This document shows, piece after piece, positions 1-8,702 of a stretch of DNA of 64,000 bases. Positions within the stretch are counted from its first letter, which is position 1. The number at the start of each line of letters is the position of its first letter. The notes beneath the pieces are model-generated. The model saw nothing but the letters and a program-made list of their open reading frames with translations, was not told the DNA's origin and did no database searches. The position numbers were made by a program, and so were the translations under genes. This stretch comes from Bradyrhizobium symbiodeficiens (GTDB lineage Bacteria; Pseudomonadota; Alphaproteobacteria; Rhizobiales; Xanthobacteraceae). The stretch lies in contig NZ_CP029427.2 in NCBI RefSeq assembly GCF_002266465.3, positions 5,334,501-5,398,500 on the forward strand, written 5' to 3'.

Positions 1-515
1 TCGTCGAAGGTCGCATGAACGAAATCGTGGGCGATCCGCCCCGTCCCCGTCTTCGACGACAGTTTGCAGGCGGGCATCCGCTGCGACGGGAATCCACGGT
101 CGCGCAGCAGCGCCTTCGGAACGATCACCACGTCATGGCGGGTGAAGGCGGGGCTGATGATCGAATGCGGGCAGGAGACGTCATAGGCGATGATGTCGCC
201 CGGATTGATTTCGATGTGGCGGCCTTCCTGTTCGAAATAGGAGACGCCGTAGGTCTGGAAGTGAATCTTGATGTACGGATGCTCGTTCGCCTTGGCGCGC
301 GCCAGCGTGTGGGCGATGCGATGCTGACTCACTTCGATCTGGCAGAGCTTCAGTCGCGAGACGCTGGTGTAGTCGATGCGGCCCTCGAGCGAGGACGCCT
401 CCAGCGGATCGACGTCGAAATGCCCGCACAGACTCGTCAGCCCGTCGATCCAGCTCTGGATCTGGCGCTTCGGCGTCAGTCCTGTCGTCGAGAGCGTGTG
501 AATTGTGTCGGACAT
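1..515 (-). CDS. AraC-family transcriptional regulator, N-terminal part (runs off window)
   Basis: An open frame reads leftward from ATG at 515 to the window edge, 171 codons without a stop. The translation starts MSDTIHTLSTTG and continues through a cupin-like stretch (VSYFEQEGRHIEINPGDI at about residues 97-114) followed by SCPHSI. That pattern fits the ligand-binding domain placed before the helix-turn-helix in AraC regulators of the AraC_binding_2 type; the DNA-binding half lies outside the window. It is divergent from xoxF, so control of the C1 genes is possible but unproven. The plus-strand frame over the same bases is a shadow. Confidence 0.7.
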   Translation of the reverse strand, partial: MSDTIHTLSTTGLTPKRQIQSWIDGLTSLCGHFDVDPLEASSLEGRIDYTSVSRLKLCQIEVSQHRIAHTLARAKANEHPYIKIHFQTYGVSYFEQEGRHIEINPGDIIAYDVSCPHSIISPAFTRHDVVIVPKALLRDRGFPSQRMPACKLSSKTGTGRIAHDFVHATFD

Positions 516-1024
516 TAATTGAGCCACTGGTGTTACCCGGGATTCGACGCGAATCGCGACCAGTGCTGCGGAGCCCTGACCCTTGATTGCGTGACGTTTA
601 CCTCAAATTTGGGCGATCTTTGGAACGAGCGCCACCGTTCCCTTGCCACCCTTGAAAGTTAATCCTCCGCCTTAGTTGCAGCGCCGTCAAGGGGAACCTG
701 AGCGTTGAGTGCGCTGTCAAGCGACGCGGAAGCCGCTGAATTCGCTACTGCAAAATCAAAATCTTCGCGTCCGTGCGCTATCAAGCAAACCATCTTCTCT
801 CTTGGGCAAGTTTCCCGATGACGAAGTCGTTAGGGATTGAGAGAGGAACAATAAGAACGGGCCGCTCCTGCACGTGGACCCGTGGCTCTCATCGGGAGGA
901 GAAAACACCACAGCATCGTTTCTGGTCCCAATCGCGACCGCCCTGCACGAGCAGACGCCGGACGAGAAGCCCGGTGAATCATTTTTGCTTCGGAACAATA
1001 AACGATACCAACGGAGGAATGACT
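516..1024. promoter_or_regulatory. Intergenic region between araC-type gene and xoxF
   Basis: This 509-base stretch holds no convincing gene. It must carry the divergent promoters of the regulator and of xoxF. An inverted repeat GGAACG...CGTTCC lies at 622-627 and 636-641. The xoxF Shine-Dalgarno GGAGG is at 1013-1017. The plus-strand frame stays open back to 773, but those codons do not resemble a PQQ dehydrogenase and precede the signal peptide, so they are judged untranslated. Confidence 0.5.
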
Positions 1025-2830
1025 ATGCGCAAGGTGCTACTGGCGACCTTTCTTGGCTCCGCGGCGGCTCTCGCCGTCGGGGGCGCCTCAGCCAATGACG
1101 AGCTGCTCAAGATGTCGCAGAACCCGAAAGACTGGGTGATGCCCACGGGCGACTACGCCAATACCCGCTATTCCAAGCTGAACCAGATCAACGCACAAAA
1201 CGTGGGCAAGCTCCAGGTGGCCTGGACCTTCTCGACCGGCGTGCTGCGCGGCCATGAAGGTGGCCCGCTGATCATCGGCAACATGATGTACGTCCACACG
1301 CCGTTCCCGAACAAGGTCTACGCCATTGACCTTTCGCAGGAGAACAAGATCGTCTGGAAGTACGAGCCGAAGCAGGATCCGAACGTCATTCCAGTGATGT
1401 GCTGCGATACGGTGAACCGCGGCCTCGCTTTCGGTGACGGCAAGATCTTCCTGCATCAGGCCGACACCACCCTCGTCGCGCTCGACGTCAAGACCGGTCA
1501 GGTTGCATGGACCGTCAAGAACGGCGACCCCAGCAAGGGCGAAACCGGTACGTCGGCGCCGATGGTCATCAAGGACAAGGTGCTGGTCGGCATCTCCGGC
1601 GGCGAGTTCGGCGTCCAGGCCCATATGTCCGCCTACGACATCAAGACCGGCAAGCTGGCATGGCGCGGCTATTCGGAAGGGCCGGACAACCAGCTCCTGG
1701 TCGATGCGGAGAAGACCACCGCGCTCGGCAAGCCGATCGGCAAGGACTCCAGCCTCAAGACCTGGCAAGGCGATCAGTGGAAGATCGGTGGCGGTGCCAC
1801 CTGGGGCTGGATCTCCTACGATCCCGAACTGAACCTCGTCTATTACGGATCGGGCAATCCCTCGACCTGGAATCCGAAGCAGCGTCCCGGCGACAACAAA
1901 TGGTCGATGACGATCTGGGCACGTAACCCGGATACCGGCATGGCCAAGTGGGTCTATCAGATGACGCCCCACGACGAGTGGGACTATGACGGCGTCAACG
2001 AGATGATCCTCTCGGATCAGTCGATCAACGGCCAGCCGCGCAAGCTGCTGACCCATTTCGACCGCAACGGCCTCGCCTACACGATGGACCGCGCCACTGG
2101 CGAACTGCTGGTCGCCGAAAAGTACGACCCGAAGGTGAACTGGACCTCCGGCGTCGACATGGACAAGAACTCGCCGACCTACGGCCGTCCGAAGGTGCTC
2201 GACGCAGCTTCGACCGACAAGGCGGGCGAGGACGTCAACGTGAAGGGCATCTGCCCGGCCGCGCTCGGCACCAAGGACGAGCAGCCGGCAGCCTACTCGC
2301 CGGACACGCAGCTGTTCTACGTTCCGACCAACCACGTCTGCATGGACTACGAGCCGTTCAAGGTGAGCTACACCGCGGGCCAGCCCTATGTGGGCGCGAC
2401 GCTCTCGATGTATCCGCCTCCGGGTGAAACCCACATGGGCAATTTCATCGCCTGGGACGGCAAGACCGGCAAGATCGTCTGGTCGAACAAGGAGCAGTTC
2501 TCGGTCTGGTCGGGTGCGCTCGCGACCGCCGGCAACGTGGTGTTCTACGGCACGCTCGAAGGCTACCTGAAGGCGGTCGACGCCAAGACCGGCAAGGAGC
2601 TCTACAAGTTCAAGACTCCCTCCGGCATCATCGGCAACGTCACCACCTATGAGAACGCCGGCAAGCAGTATATCGCAGTGCTCTCCGGCGTCGGCGGCTG
2701 GGCCGGCATCGGTCTGGCGGCAGGCCTGACCGATCCGAACGCAGGTCTCGGCGCGGTCGGTGGCTACGCGGCTCTCAGCAACTACACGGCACTCGGCGGT
2801 ACGCTGACCGTGTTCGCGCTGCCGAACTAG
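1025..2830 (+). CDS. xoxF: Lanthanide-dependent methanol dehydrogenase XoxF
   Basis: Periplasmic PQQ enzyme oxidising methanol to formaldehyde and passing electrons to a c-type cytochrome. The product is 601 residues, the usual XoxF length, with a signal peptide (MRKVLLATFLGSAAALAVGG, cut after ASA). The vicinal disulfide pair Cys126-Cys127 (MCCDTVNRG) is present. The motif WDYDGVNE gives Asp320 and Asp322; the second Asp is the lanthanide ligand that is Ala in calcium-type MxaF, so this is XoxF and not MxaF. Start: GGAGG at 1013-1017 is seven bases before ATG 1025; ATG 1019 is too close. The cytochrome, formaldehyde dehydrogenase and Gfa genes follow on the same strand. No mxaI or xoxJ is seen in the window. 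Confidence 0.96.
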   Translation: MRKVLLATFLGSAAALAVGGASANDELLKMSQNPKDWVMPTGDYANTRYSKLNQINAQNVGKLQVAWTFSTGVLRGHEGGPLIIGNMMYVHTPFPNKVYAIDLSQENKIVWKYEPKQDPNVIPVMCCDTVNRGLAFGDGKIFLHQADTTLVALDVKTGQVAWTVKNGDPSKGETGTSAPMVIKDKVLVGISGGEFGVQAHMSAYDIKTGKLAWRGYSEGPDNQLLVDAEKTTALGKPIGKDSSLKTWQGDQWKIGGGATWGWISYDPELNLVYYGSGNPSTWNPKQRPGDNKWSMTIWARNPDTGMAKWVYQMTPHDEWDYDGVNEMILSDQSINGQPRKLLTHFDRNGLAYTMDRATGELLVAEKYDPKVNWTSGVDMDKNSPTYGRPKVLDAASTDKAGEDVNVKGICPAALGTKDEQPAAYSPDTQLFYVPTNHVCMDYEPFKVSYTAGQPYVGATLSMYPPPGETHMGNFIAWDGKTGKIVWSNKEQFSVWSGALATAGNVVFYGTLEGYLKAVDAKTGKELYKFKTPSGIIGNVTTYENAGKQYIAVLSGVGGWAGIGLAAGLTDPNAGLGAVGGYAALSNYTALGGTLTVFALPN

Positions 2831-2846
2831 GCTCATCAGCATCGCT

Positions 2847-2876
2847 CCGGCGCGTGGAATCAACTCCACGCGCCGG
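2847..2876 (+). promoter_or_regulatory. Strong intercistronic hairpin between xoxF and cytochrome gene
   Basis: Perfect 12-bp stem (2847-2858 pairs with 2865-2876) with a 6-base loop, 16 bases after the xoxF stop. No T-run follows, so it is not a classical intrinsic terminator. It could protect the 3' end of xoxF mRNA or attenuate transcription into the cytochrome gene. Confidence 0.7.
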
Positions 2877-2901
2877 CTCGTCTCCCCTGATGCCTTCGAG
2901 G

Positions 2902-3432
2902 ATGAATCTCTTGCGTAAAATCTGCTCTGTCATTGCTGCGATGATCTTGGTTGCGTCCGGAGGAATTGCGGTCGCGGACGGTCCGGGCGATCCGACCGCC
3001 GTGAAGAAGGAAGACGACGGAAAGTGGCTCGATAAGGACGGAATTCCGACCTACAAGATTTCGGCCGACGGCACCGTGGACTGGTTCACCTACTCCGGAT
3101 ACCGCCGCTATCACTCCGACTGCCACGTCTGCCACGGCCCCGACGGCATGGGCTCCACCTACGCGCCGGCGCTCAAGGATTCCGTGAAGACCATGAGCTA
3201 TGGCGACTTTCTCGGCGTGGTCGCCTCCGGTCGCAAGAACGTCTCGACCGCGCAGGAGAACGTCATGCCGGCCTTCGGCGACAACCCGAACGTCGCCTGC
3301 TACATGGACGATCTCTACGTCTATCTGCGCGCCCGCTCCACCGAAGCGTGGGGCCGGCAGCGTCCCGCCAAGAAGGACGAGAAGAACGAGGTCTACACCA
3401 AGGCGGAAGACGCCTGCATGGGCCACAAGTGA
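2902..3432 (+). CDS. xoxG: Methanol-metabolism c-type cytochrome (XoxG-like, four-Cys type)
   Basis: Probable electron acceptor of XoxF in the periplasm. The signal peptide MNLLRKICSVIAAMILVASGG is cut near AVADG. One haem site CHVCH is followed by MGSTYAPAL. Two further cysteines in the C-terminal part (NVACYMDD and DACMGHK) fit the four-cysteine cytochrome family associated with methanol metabolism. The start is uncertain: ATG 2890, ATG 2902 or TTG 2911. TTG 2911 has the best spacing, nine bases after GAGG at 2898-2901. It lies directly downstream of xoxF on the same strand, so operon membership is likely. The symbol is by position and family, not by test. Confidence 0.85.
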   Translation: MNLLRKICSVIAAMILVASGGIAVADGPGDPTAVKKEDDGKWLDKDGIPTYKISADGTVDWFTYSGYRRYHSDCHVCHGPDGMGSTYAPALKDSVKTMSYGDFLGVVASGRKNVSTAQENVMPAFGDNPNVACYMDDLYVYLRARSTEAWGRQRPAKKDEKNEVYTKAEDACMGHK

Positions 3433-3492
3433 ACGTTACGAGGACTGCCGAGACTACTTCTGGGCATCCTGTGAGAATTTGAGGAGCTACCA

Positions 3493-4602
3493 ATGAAGAC
3501 ACGTGCCGCCGTCGCTTTCGAAGCCAAGAAGCCGCTCGAAATCGTCGAACTCGACCTCGAGGGACCCAAGACCGGCGAGGTCCTGGTCGAGATCAAGGCG
3601 ACGGGCATCTGCCATACCGACGCCTATACGCTCGACGGCTTCGACAGCGAGGGAATCTTCCCGTCGGTCCTGGGCCATGAGGGCGCCGGCATCATCCGCG
3701 AGATCGGCCCCGGCGTGACCTCGGTGAAGCCGGGCGACCACGTCATCCCGCTCTACACGCCGGAATGCCGGCAGTGCAAAAGCTGCCTCAGCCAGAAGAC
3801 CAATCTCTGCACCGCGATCCGCGCGACGCAAGGCAAGGGCGTGATGCCCGACGGCACCAGCCGCTTTTCCTACAAGGGCAAGCCGGTCTACCATTACATG
3901 GGCTGCTCGACCTTCTCGAACTTCACCGTGCTGCCGGAGATCGCGGTCGCCAAGATCCGCGAGGACGCCCCCTTCGACAAGAGCTGCTACATCGGCTGCG
4001 GCGTCACCACCGGCGTCGGCGCCGTCGTCAACACCGCCAAGGTCGAGCCGGGCTCCAACGTCGTCGTGTTCGGCCTCGGCGGCATCGGCCTCAACGTGAT
4101 CCAGGGCGCCAAGATGGCCGGCGCCGACAAGATCATCGGCGTCGACATCAACGACTCCAAGGAGGATTGGGGCCGCAGGTTCGGCATGACCGAGTTCGTC
4201 AACCCCAAGAAGATCACCGGCGACATCGTCCAGCACCTCGTCGGCCTCACCGACGGCGGCGCGGACTACACTTTCGATTGCACCGGCAACACCACGGTGA
4301 TGCGCCAGGCACTGGAAGCCTGCCATCGCGGCTGGGGCACCTCGATCATCATCGGCGTTGCCGAATCCGGCAAGGAGATCGCCACCCGCCCGTTCCAGCT
4401 CGTCACCGGGCGCAACTGGCGCGGCACCGCCTTCGGCGGCGCGCGCGGCCGGACCGACGTGCCGAAGATCGTCGACTGGTACATGAACGGAAAGATCCAG
4501 ATCGATCCGATGATCACCCACGTGCTCAAGCTCGAGGAGATCAACAAGGGATTTGACCTCATGCACGAGGGCAAATCCATCCGTTCAGTCGTCGTCTACT
4601 AG
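3493..4602 (+). CDS. adhC: S-(hydroxymethyl)glutathione dehydrogenase / class III alcohol dehydrogenase
   Basis: Cytosolic zinc- and NAD-dependent enzyme oxidising S-hydroxymethylglutathione to S-formylglutathione, the main glutathione route for formaldehyde. At 369 residues it has the family length. Catalytic zinc ligands appear in GICHTDAYTLDG and GHEGAG; the four-Cys structural zinc site is CRQCKSC...TNLC; the nucleotide fold is VFGLGGIGLNVIQG. The Shine-Dalgarno GAGGAG lies just before ATG 3493. It sits 60 bases after the cytochrome and 32 bases before gfa, completing a methanol-to-formyl-glutathione series. It is called flhA or frmA in other systems. S-formylglutathione hydrolase is not in the window. 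Confidence 0.95.
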   Translation: MKTRAAVAFEAKKPLEIVELDLEGPKTGEVLVEIKATGICHTDAYTLDGFDSEGIFPSVLGHEGAGIIREIGPGVTSVKPGDHVIPLYTPECRQCKSCLSQKTNLCTAIRATQGKGVMPDGTSRFSYKGKPVYHYMGCSTFSNFTVLPEIAVAKIREDAPFDKSCYIGCGVTTGVGAVVNTAKVEPGSNVVVFGLGGIGLNVIQGAKMAGADKIIGVDINDSKEDWGRRFGMTEFVNPKKITGDIVQHLVGLTDGGADYTFDCTGNTTVMRQALEACHRGWGTSIIIGVAESGKEIATRPFQLVTGRNWRGTAFGGARGRTDVPKIVDWYMNGKIQIDPMITHVLKLEEINKGFDLMHEGKSIRSVVVY

Positions 4603-4634
4603 CTCGAAAGAGTCACCCCAAGGAGGATCGACCC

Positions 4635-5198
4635 ATGACTGTTGCACTCCATCCCTCGATCGACAACGGCCTCAAACAAGGCAGCGGCAGCTTTGCCGGC
4701 GGCACGCTGGCCTGCAAATGCAAGGACCACCAGGTCAAGGTCGGCGTTAAGGGCGACGTCGCCCACAACCACGCCTGCGGCTGCACCAAGTGCTGGAAGC
4801 CGCAAGGCGCGACGTTCTCCGTCGTCGCCGTGGTGCCGCGCCAGAACGTCACCGTGCTCGAGAACGGCGACAAGCTCCAGATCGTCGATCCCTCCGCGGT
4901 GATCCAGCGCCACGCCTGCAAGGCCTGCGGCACCCACATGTTCGGCCGCATCGAGAACAAGAACCATCCGTTCTACGGCCTCGACTTCATCCATCCCGAG
5001 CTGTTCCAGGAGCAGGGTTCGCAGGCGCCGCAATTCGCCGCCTTCGTTTCCTCTGTGATCGAAGCGGGCGTGAAGCCGGAGCAGATGGCCGGCATCCGTT
5101 CGCGGCTGAAGGAGATCGGGCTCGAGCCCTATGATTGCCTGTCACCGGCGCTGATGGACGCGATAGCGACCCACGTCGCCAAAGCCAAAGCCGCCTGA
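4635..5198 (+). CDS. gfa: S-(hydroxymethyl)glutathione synthase (glutathione-dependent formaldehyde-activating enzyme)
   Basis: Promotes addition of formaldehyde to glutathione, feeding the preceding dehydrogenase. The 187-residue length fits Gfa. Zinc-binding cysteines occur in the expected order: LACKCKDHQ, HACGCTKCWKPQG and HACKACGTHMFGRIE, the arrangement of the Gfa/CENP-V fold. Shine-Dalgarno AAGGAGG lies about eight bases before ATG 4635. It is the last gene of the xoxF cluster, before a hairpin at 5259-5290 and a terminator at 5479-5517. The enzyme's catalytic need is debated, since the adduct also forms spontaneously. Confidence 0.94.
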   Translation: MTVALHPSIDNGLKQGSGSFAGGTLACKCKDHQVKVGVKGDVAHNHACGCTKCWKPQGATFSVVAVVPRQNVTVLENGDKLQIVDPSAVIQRHACKACGTHMFGRIENKNHPFYGLDFIHPELFQEQGSQAPQFAAFVSSVIEAGVKPEQMAGIRSRLKEIGLEPYDCLSPALMDAIATHVAKAKAA

Positions 5199-5870
5199 GC
5201 AAGGCCGCCTGACAAAGCCGCCTGCGCAAGCGGTCGGACGTTCGCCATGCTCCCCATCGGCTCGCTGGCCTCGATCCAGCCCAGCGAGCCGGACGGGGCC
5301 TTGCCGCGGAGCGATCGCGGCGAGGCCGCCGCCTCTGCAAGTTACGCGTATGCGAGGGCGATTGGCTCCTCAGTCATTGGCTCCCTCAGTCATGGTCTCT
5401 GAATGACTGCGCAGCACCGCAACTTCCCTCTTGAAGTCCCGGTCCCTGCGTTTCTCCCTCCCTCGACTGAGGCACCTTGCTTCGTCCGCGCAGTCTTCTG
5501 GCGGACGAAGCTTTTTTCCATCACAACCTCTGTTTGCAAACGCGCGGTCTACACGGCGCGATGACGCGCCCTGCTTTTGACAAATCGTCGATGCAATCTT
5601 TTCCCGGTGAGAACACCCGGCTGTGAACGCCGGGCCGGCGCGATCTCTGCTACGGTCGCGCCGTCACGATGCCGCACGACGTTCAACAATCAAGAACAAA
5701 AACGGGAGGTATCGAGCACATCCAGACATCGCCATCGGCATTCCTGCCTCCCTCCGGGATTTGCCCGCGCGGGACGACGGCGGGATCTGGCGAGACGAGA
5801 CATCAACCGTCGCCGACCAGCGTCGGCGAATTTTGAATTTTGGCATGCTTATGAAGAGCGAGGGACGATC
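5199..5870 (+). promoter_or_regulatory. Gene-free region between gfa and the Mo-enzyme genes
   Basis: This 672-base stretch holds no supported gene. A hairpin pairs 5259-5268 with 5281-5290 (10 bp, 12-base loop, no T-run). An intrinsic terminator follows at 5479-5517. The rest presumably carries the promoter for the Mo-enzyme pair; no clear consensus boxes were seen. The open frame running from 5577 into the next gene is an upstream extension without a conserved domain. Confidence 0.5.
5479..5517 (+). terminator. Intrinsic terminator after the xoxF-gfa cluster
   Basis: A perfect 11-bp stem, GCTTCGTCCGC (5479-5489) against GCGGACGAAGC (5501-5511), with an 11-base loop and six T residues directly after the stem (5512-5517). 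This is the clearest Rho-independent terminator in the window. It separates the C1 cluster from the Mo-enzyme genes. Confidence 0.9.
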
Positions 5871-6323
5871 ATGATCAAGGTGAAGATCAACGGCCAGGAA
5901 CAGAGCTGGGACGGCGACCCGGATCTCCCGCTACTCTGGTTCCTGCGTGACGAAGCCGGGCTCACCGGCACCAAGTTCGGCTGTGGCCAGGCCCTGTGCG
6001 GCAGTTGCACCGTCATCGTCGACAAGGAAGCGGTGCGCTCCTGCATCACGTCGATCAACGACGTCGCCGGACGCGAGGTCACCACGATCGAGGGACTGCA
6101 TCCGAACGGCGATCATCCGGTGCAGAAGGCCTGGCGCCAGGTCAATGTGCCCCAATGCGGCTTCTGCCAGGCCGGCCAGATCATGCAGGCCGCCGCGCTT
6201 CTGATGGACAATCCGAAGCCTTCGCATGACCAGATCCGCGAGGCGATGTCCGGCAACATCTGCCGCTGCGGCTGCTACCAGCGCATCGAGAACGCGGTCC
6301 ATCTCGCATCGACGGGGGTGTGA
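5871..6323 (+). CDS. (2Fe-2S)-binding subunit of molybdenum hydroxylase (IorA-like)
   Basis: Small electron-transfer subunit of an isoquinoline 1-oxidoreductase or aldehyde oxidase type enzyme. The 150 residues hold two [2Fe-2S] clusters: plant-ferredoxin type (GCGQALCGSC...RSC) and the all-alpha type (CGFCQAG...ICRCGCYQR). Its stop is one base before the ATG of the large subunit at 6325, so the two are translationally linked. It has no signal peptide, so it probably leaves the cell as a passenger of its Tat-signal-bearing partner. No FAD subunit is present, as expected for the IorAB subgroup. Confidence 0.9.
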   Translation: MIKVKINGQEQSWDGDPDLPLLWFLRDEAGLTGTKFGCGQALCGSCTVIVDKEAVRSCITSINDVAGREVTTIEGLHPNGDHPVQKAWRQVNVPQCGFCQAGQIMQAAALLMDNPKPSHDQIREAMSGNICRCGCYQRIENAVHLASTGV

Positions 6324-6324
6324 C

Positions 6325-8652
6325 ATGAATTTCATCGACAATCCCGGCAAGCTCCATGTCTTCGAAAAAAATGGCTTCGAAAAGAACATCAAGATCGAGA
6401 AGGTCTCGCGCCGCAGCATCCTGAAGGGCCTTGGCATCACCGGCGGCTTCGTGCTGGCGGCACCCGTGATGTCGCGCCAGGCGTTTGCCTATGAGACCGG
6501 CGCGGGCAAAATGCCGCATGGCGTCGTGGTCGACCCGCGCGTGTTCGTCGCGGTCGGGCCCGACGGCATCGTCACCATCCTCGCCCACCGTTCCGAGATG
6601 GGCACAGGCGTCCGCACCAGCCTGCCGCTGATCGTGGCCGAGGAGATGGAAGCCGATTGGTCCAGGGTCAAGGTGAAGCAGGCCCATGGCGACGAGGTCA
6701 AGTTCGGCAACCAGGACACCGACGGCTCGCGCAGTACGCGGCATTATCTGCTTCCGATGCGCCAGATCGGCGCCTCCGCCCGCACCATGCTGGAGCAGGC
6801 CGCGGCGAAGCGCTGGGGTGTGCCGGCGACCGAAGTGAAGGCCGTCAATCACGAGGTCGTCCACAGCGCCAGCGGGCGCAAGCTCGGTTTCGGCGAACTC
6901 GCCGCGGATGCCGCCAAGGAATCGATGCCCAGCATCGAAGGCCTCAAGCTGAAGGATCCCAAGGATTTCCGCTACCTGGGCAAGGGCCAGGTCGGCATCG
7001 TCGATCTCCACGACATCACCACCGGCAAGGCGCTTTACGGCGCCGATGTGCGGTTGCCCGGCATGAAATATGCGGTGATCGCGCGTCCGCCGGTCACAGG
7101 CGGCAAGCTGGTTTCCTTCGATCCCGATGCGGCGCTGAAGGTTCCCGGCGTCGAGAAGGTGATGAAGGTTCAGGGCTGGCCGTGGCCCTCGAAGTTCCAG
7201 CCGCTCGGCGGCGTCGCGGTGATCGCCCGTAACACCGGCGCTGCGATCAAGGGCCGCGACGCCCTGAAGCTGACCTGGGACGATGGCGCCAACGGCAAAT
7301 ACGACTCGGTCGCCTATCGCAAGGAGCTCGAGGAGGCCTCGCGCAAGCCCGGCCTCGTCGTGCGCGCCGAGGGCGATGCCGACGCCGCGCTCAAGTCCGC
7401 CGACAAGGTCGTCGTCGGCGAATATTACCTGCCCCACCTCGCCCATGTCAGCATGGAGCCGCCGGTCGCGGTTGCCGACGTCAAGGGCGACAAGGCGGAG
7501 ATCTGGGCGCCGGTGCAGAGCCCCGGCGGCACCCGCGAGGACGTCGCCAAGACGCTCGGTATCCCCGAGGGCAATGTCACCGTCAACGTGACGCTGCTCG
7601 GCGGCGGTTTCGGCCGCAAGTCGAAATGCGACTTCGCGCTCGAGGCCGCGCTGCTGTCGAAGGAGCTCGGTGCGCCCGTGAAGGTGCAGTGGACGCGCGA
7701 GGACGACGTGCACCACGACTTCCTGCACACCGTCTCGGTGGAGCGCATCGAGGCGGGCCTGGACAAAAGCGGCAAGGTGATCGCGTGGCGCCATCGCAGC
7801 GTCGCGCCGACCATCGCCTCGACCTTCGCTGCGGGCGCCAAGCACGCGGCGCCCTTCGAGCTTGGCATGGGACTCGTCGACATGCCGTTCGAAATCGCCA
7901 ACATCTCCTGCGAGAACCCGGAGGCCGCGGCATTCACGCGCATCGGCTGGTTCCGCTCGGTCTCGAACATTCCGCGTGCGTTTGCGGTGCAATCGATGGT
8001 CGGCGAGATCGCAGCAGCAACCGGGCGCGACCAGAAGGAGACGCTGCTCGCGCTGATCGGCAGCCCGCGCATCGTCAAGCCCGCGGTGAAGGACATGTGG
8101 AACTACGGCGAGCCCCAGGACAGTTACCCGATCGACACCGCGCGCCTGCGCAAGGTGGTCGAACTGGTCGCCGAAAAGGGCGAATGGGGGCGGACGGTCG
8201 CCAAGGGCCATGGTCTCGGCATCGCCGTGCACCGCAGCTTCGTCAGCTACATCGCGACCATCGTCGAGGTGGCCGTCGACGAGAAGGGCAAGCTGAGTGT
8301 GCCGCGGGTCGACACCGCGATCGACTGCGGCACTTATGTCAACCCCGAGCGCATTGCCTCGCAGATCGAGGGCGCGGCGATCATGGGGCTGAGTCTTGCC
8401 AAATACGGCGCGATCACCTTCAAGGACGGCAAGGTGGAGCAAAAGAACTTCGACGACTTCCAGGTCATCAGGATGGACGAATCTCCCGTGGTGACCAACG
8501 TCTACATCGTGCCGCCCGGACCCGACACGCCGCCGAGCGGCGTGGGCGAGCCCGGCGTACCGCCGTTCGCACCCGCGCTGATGAACGCAATCTTCGCCGC
8601 GACGGGAAAACGCATCCGCAGCCTGCCGCTCGGCAAGCAATTGGAGGCGTGA
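6325..8652 (+). CDS. Xanthine dehydrogenase family molybdopterin-binding subunit, Tat-exported
   Basis: Large catalytic subunit (775 residues) of a periplasmic Mo enzyme of the isoquinoline 1-oxidoreductase beta / aldehyde dehydrogenase group. Residues 30-50 contain a twin-arginine signal (SRRSILKGLG followed by a hydrophobic run to MSRQAFA). Cofactor motifs include GGGFGRKSKCDF and, near the C-terminus, GVGEPGVPPFAPAL with the catalytic Glu. The true substrate is unknown. Its position straight after the XoxF/formaldehyde genes suggests an aldehyde, but the terminator at 5479-5517 separates the two units. No cytochrome subunit is adjacent, so the electron acceptor is open. Confidence 0.88.
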   Translation: MNFIDNPGKLHVFEKNGFEKNIKIEKVSRRSILKGLGITGGFVLAAPVMSRQAFAYETGAGKMPHGVVVDPRVFVAVGPDGIVTILAHRSEMGTGVRTSLPLIVAEEMEADWSRVKVKQAHGDEVKFGNQDTDGSRSTRHYLLPMRQIGASARTMLEQAAAKRWGVPATEVKAVNHEVVHSASGRKLGFGELAADAAKESMPSIEGLKLKDPKDFRYLGKGQVGIVDLHDITTGKALYGADVRLPGMKYAVIARPPVTGGKLVSFDPDAALKVPGVEKVMKVQGWPWPSKFQPLGGVAVIARNTGAAIKGRDALKLTWDDGANGKYDSVAYRKELEEASRKPGLVVRAEGDADAALKSADKVVVGEYYLPHLAHVSMEPPVAVADVKGDKAEIWAPVQSPGGTREDVAKTLGIPEGNVTVNVTLLGGGFGRKSKCDFALEAALLSKELGAPVKVQWTREDDVHHDFLHTVSVERIEAGLDKSGKVIAWRHRSVAPTIASTFAAGAKHAAPFELGMGLVDMPFEIANISCENPEAAAFTRIGWFRSVSNIPRAFAVQSMVGEIAAATGRDQKETLLALIGSPRIVKPAVKDMWNYGEPQDSYPIDTARLRKVVELVAEKGEWGRTVAKGHGLGIAVHRSFVSYIATIVEVAVDEKGKLSVPRVDTAIDCGTYVNPERIASQIEGAAIMGLSLAKYGAITFKDGKVEQKNFDDFQVIRMDESPVVTNVYIVPPGPDTPPSGVGEPGVPPFAPALMNAIFAATGKRIRSLPLGKQLEA

Positions 8653-8660
8653 GCCTAAAC

Positions 8661-8699
8661 AACGGCGCGAGACGGAACACAAACGATCTCGCGCCGTTT
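8661..8699 (+). terminator. Probable terminator after the Mo-enzyme genes
   Basis: An 11-bp perfect stem, AACGGCGCGAG (8661-8671) against CTCGCGCCGTT (8688-8698), with a 16-base loop, ending in a short T-run. It starts eight bases after the large-subunit stop. The T-run is weak, so read-through into the small downstream gene is possible. Confidence 0.6.
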
Positions 8700-8702
8700 C
8701 CA

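Noticed and set aside
622..641. GGAACG/CGTTCC inverted repeat upstream of xoxF as a defined operator
   Set aside because: Short arms and only one copy; not enough to name a site.
1025..2830. Calcium-type methanol dehydrogenase MxaF
   Set aside because: The second Asp in WDYDGVNE and the lack of mxaI favour XoxF.
1088..2869. 593-codon open frame antisense to xoxF
   Set aside because: Mirror of a highly biased GC-rich gene; no domain, no ribosome site, and xoxF is certain.
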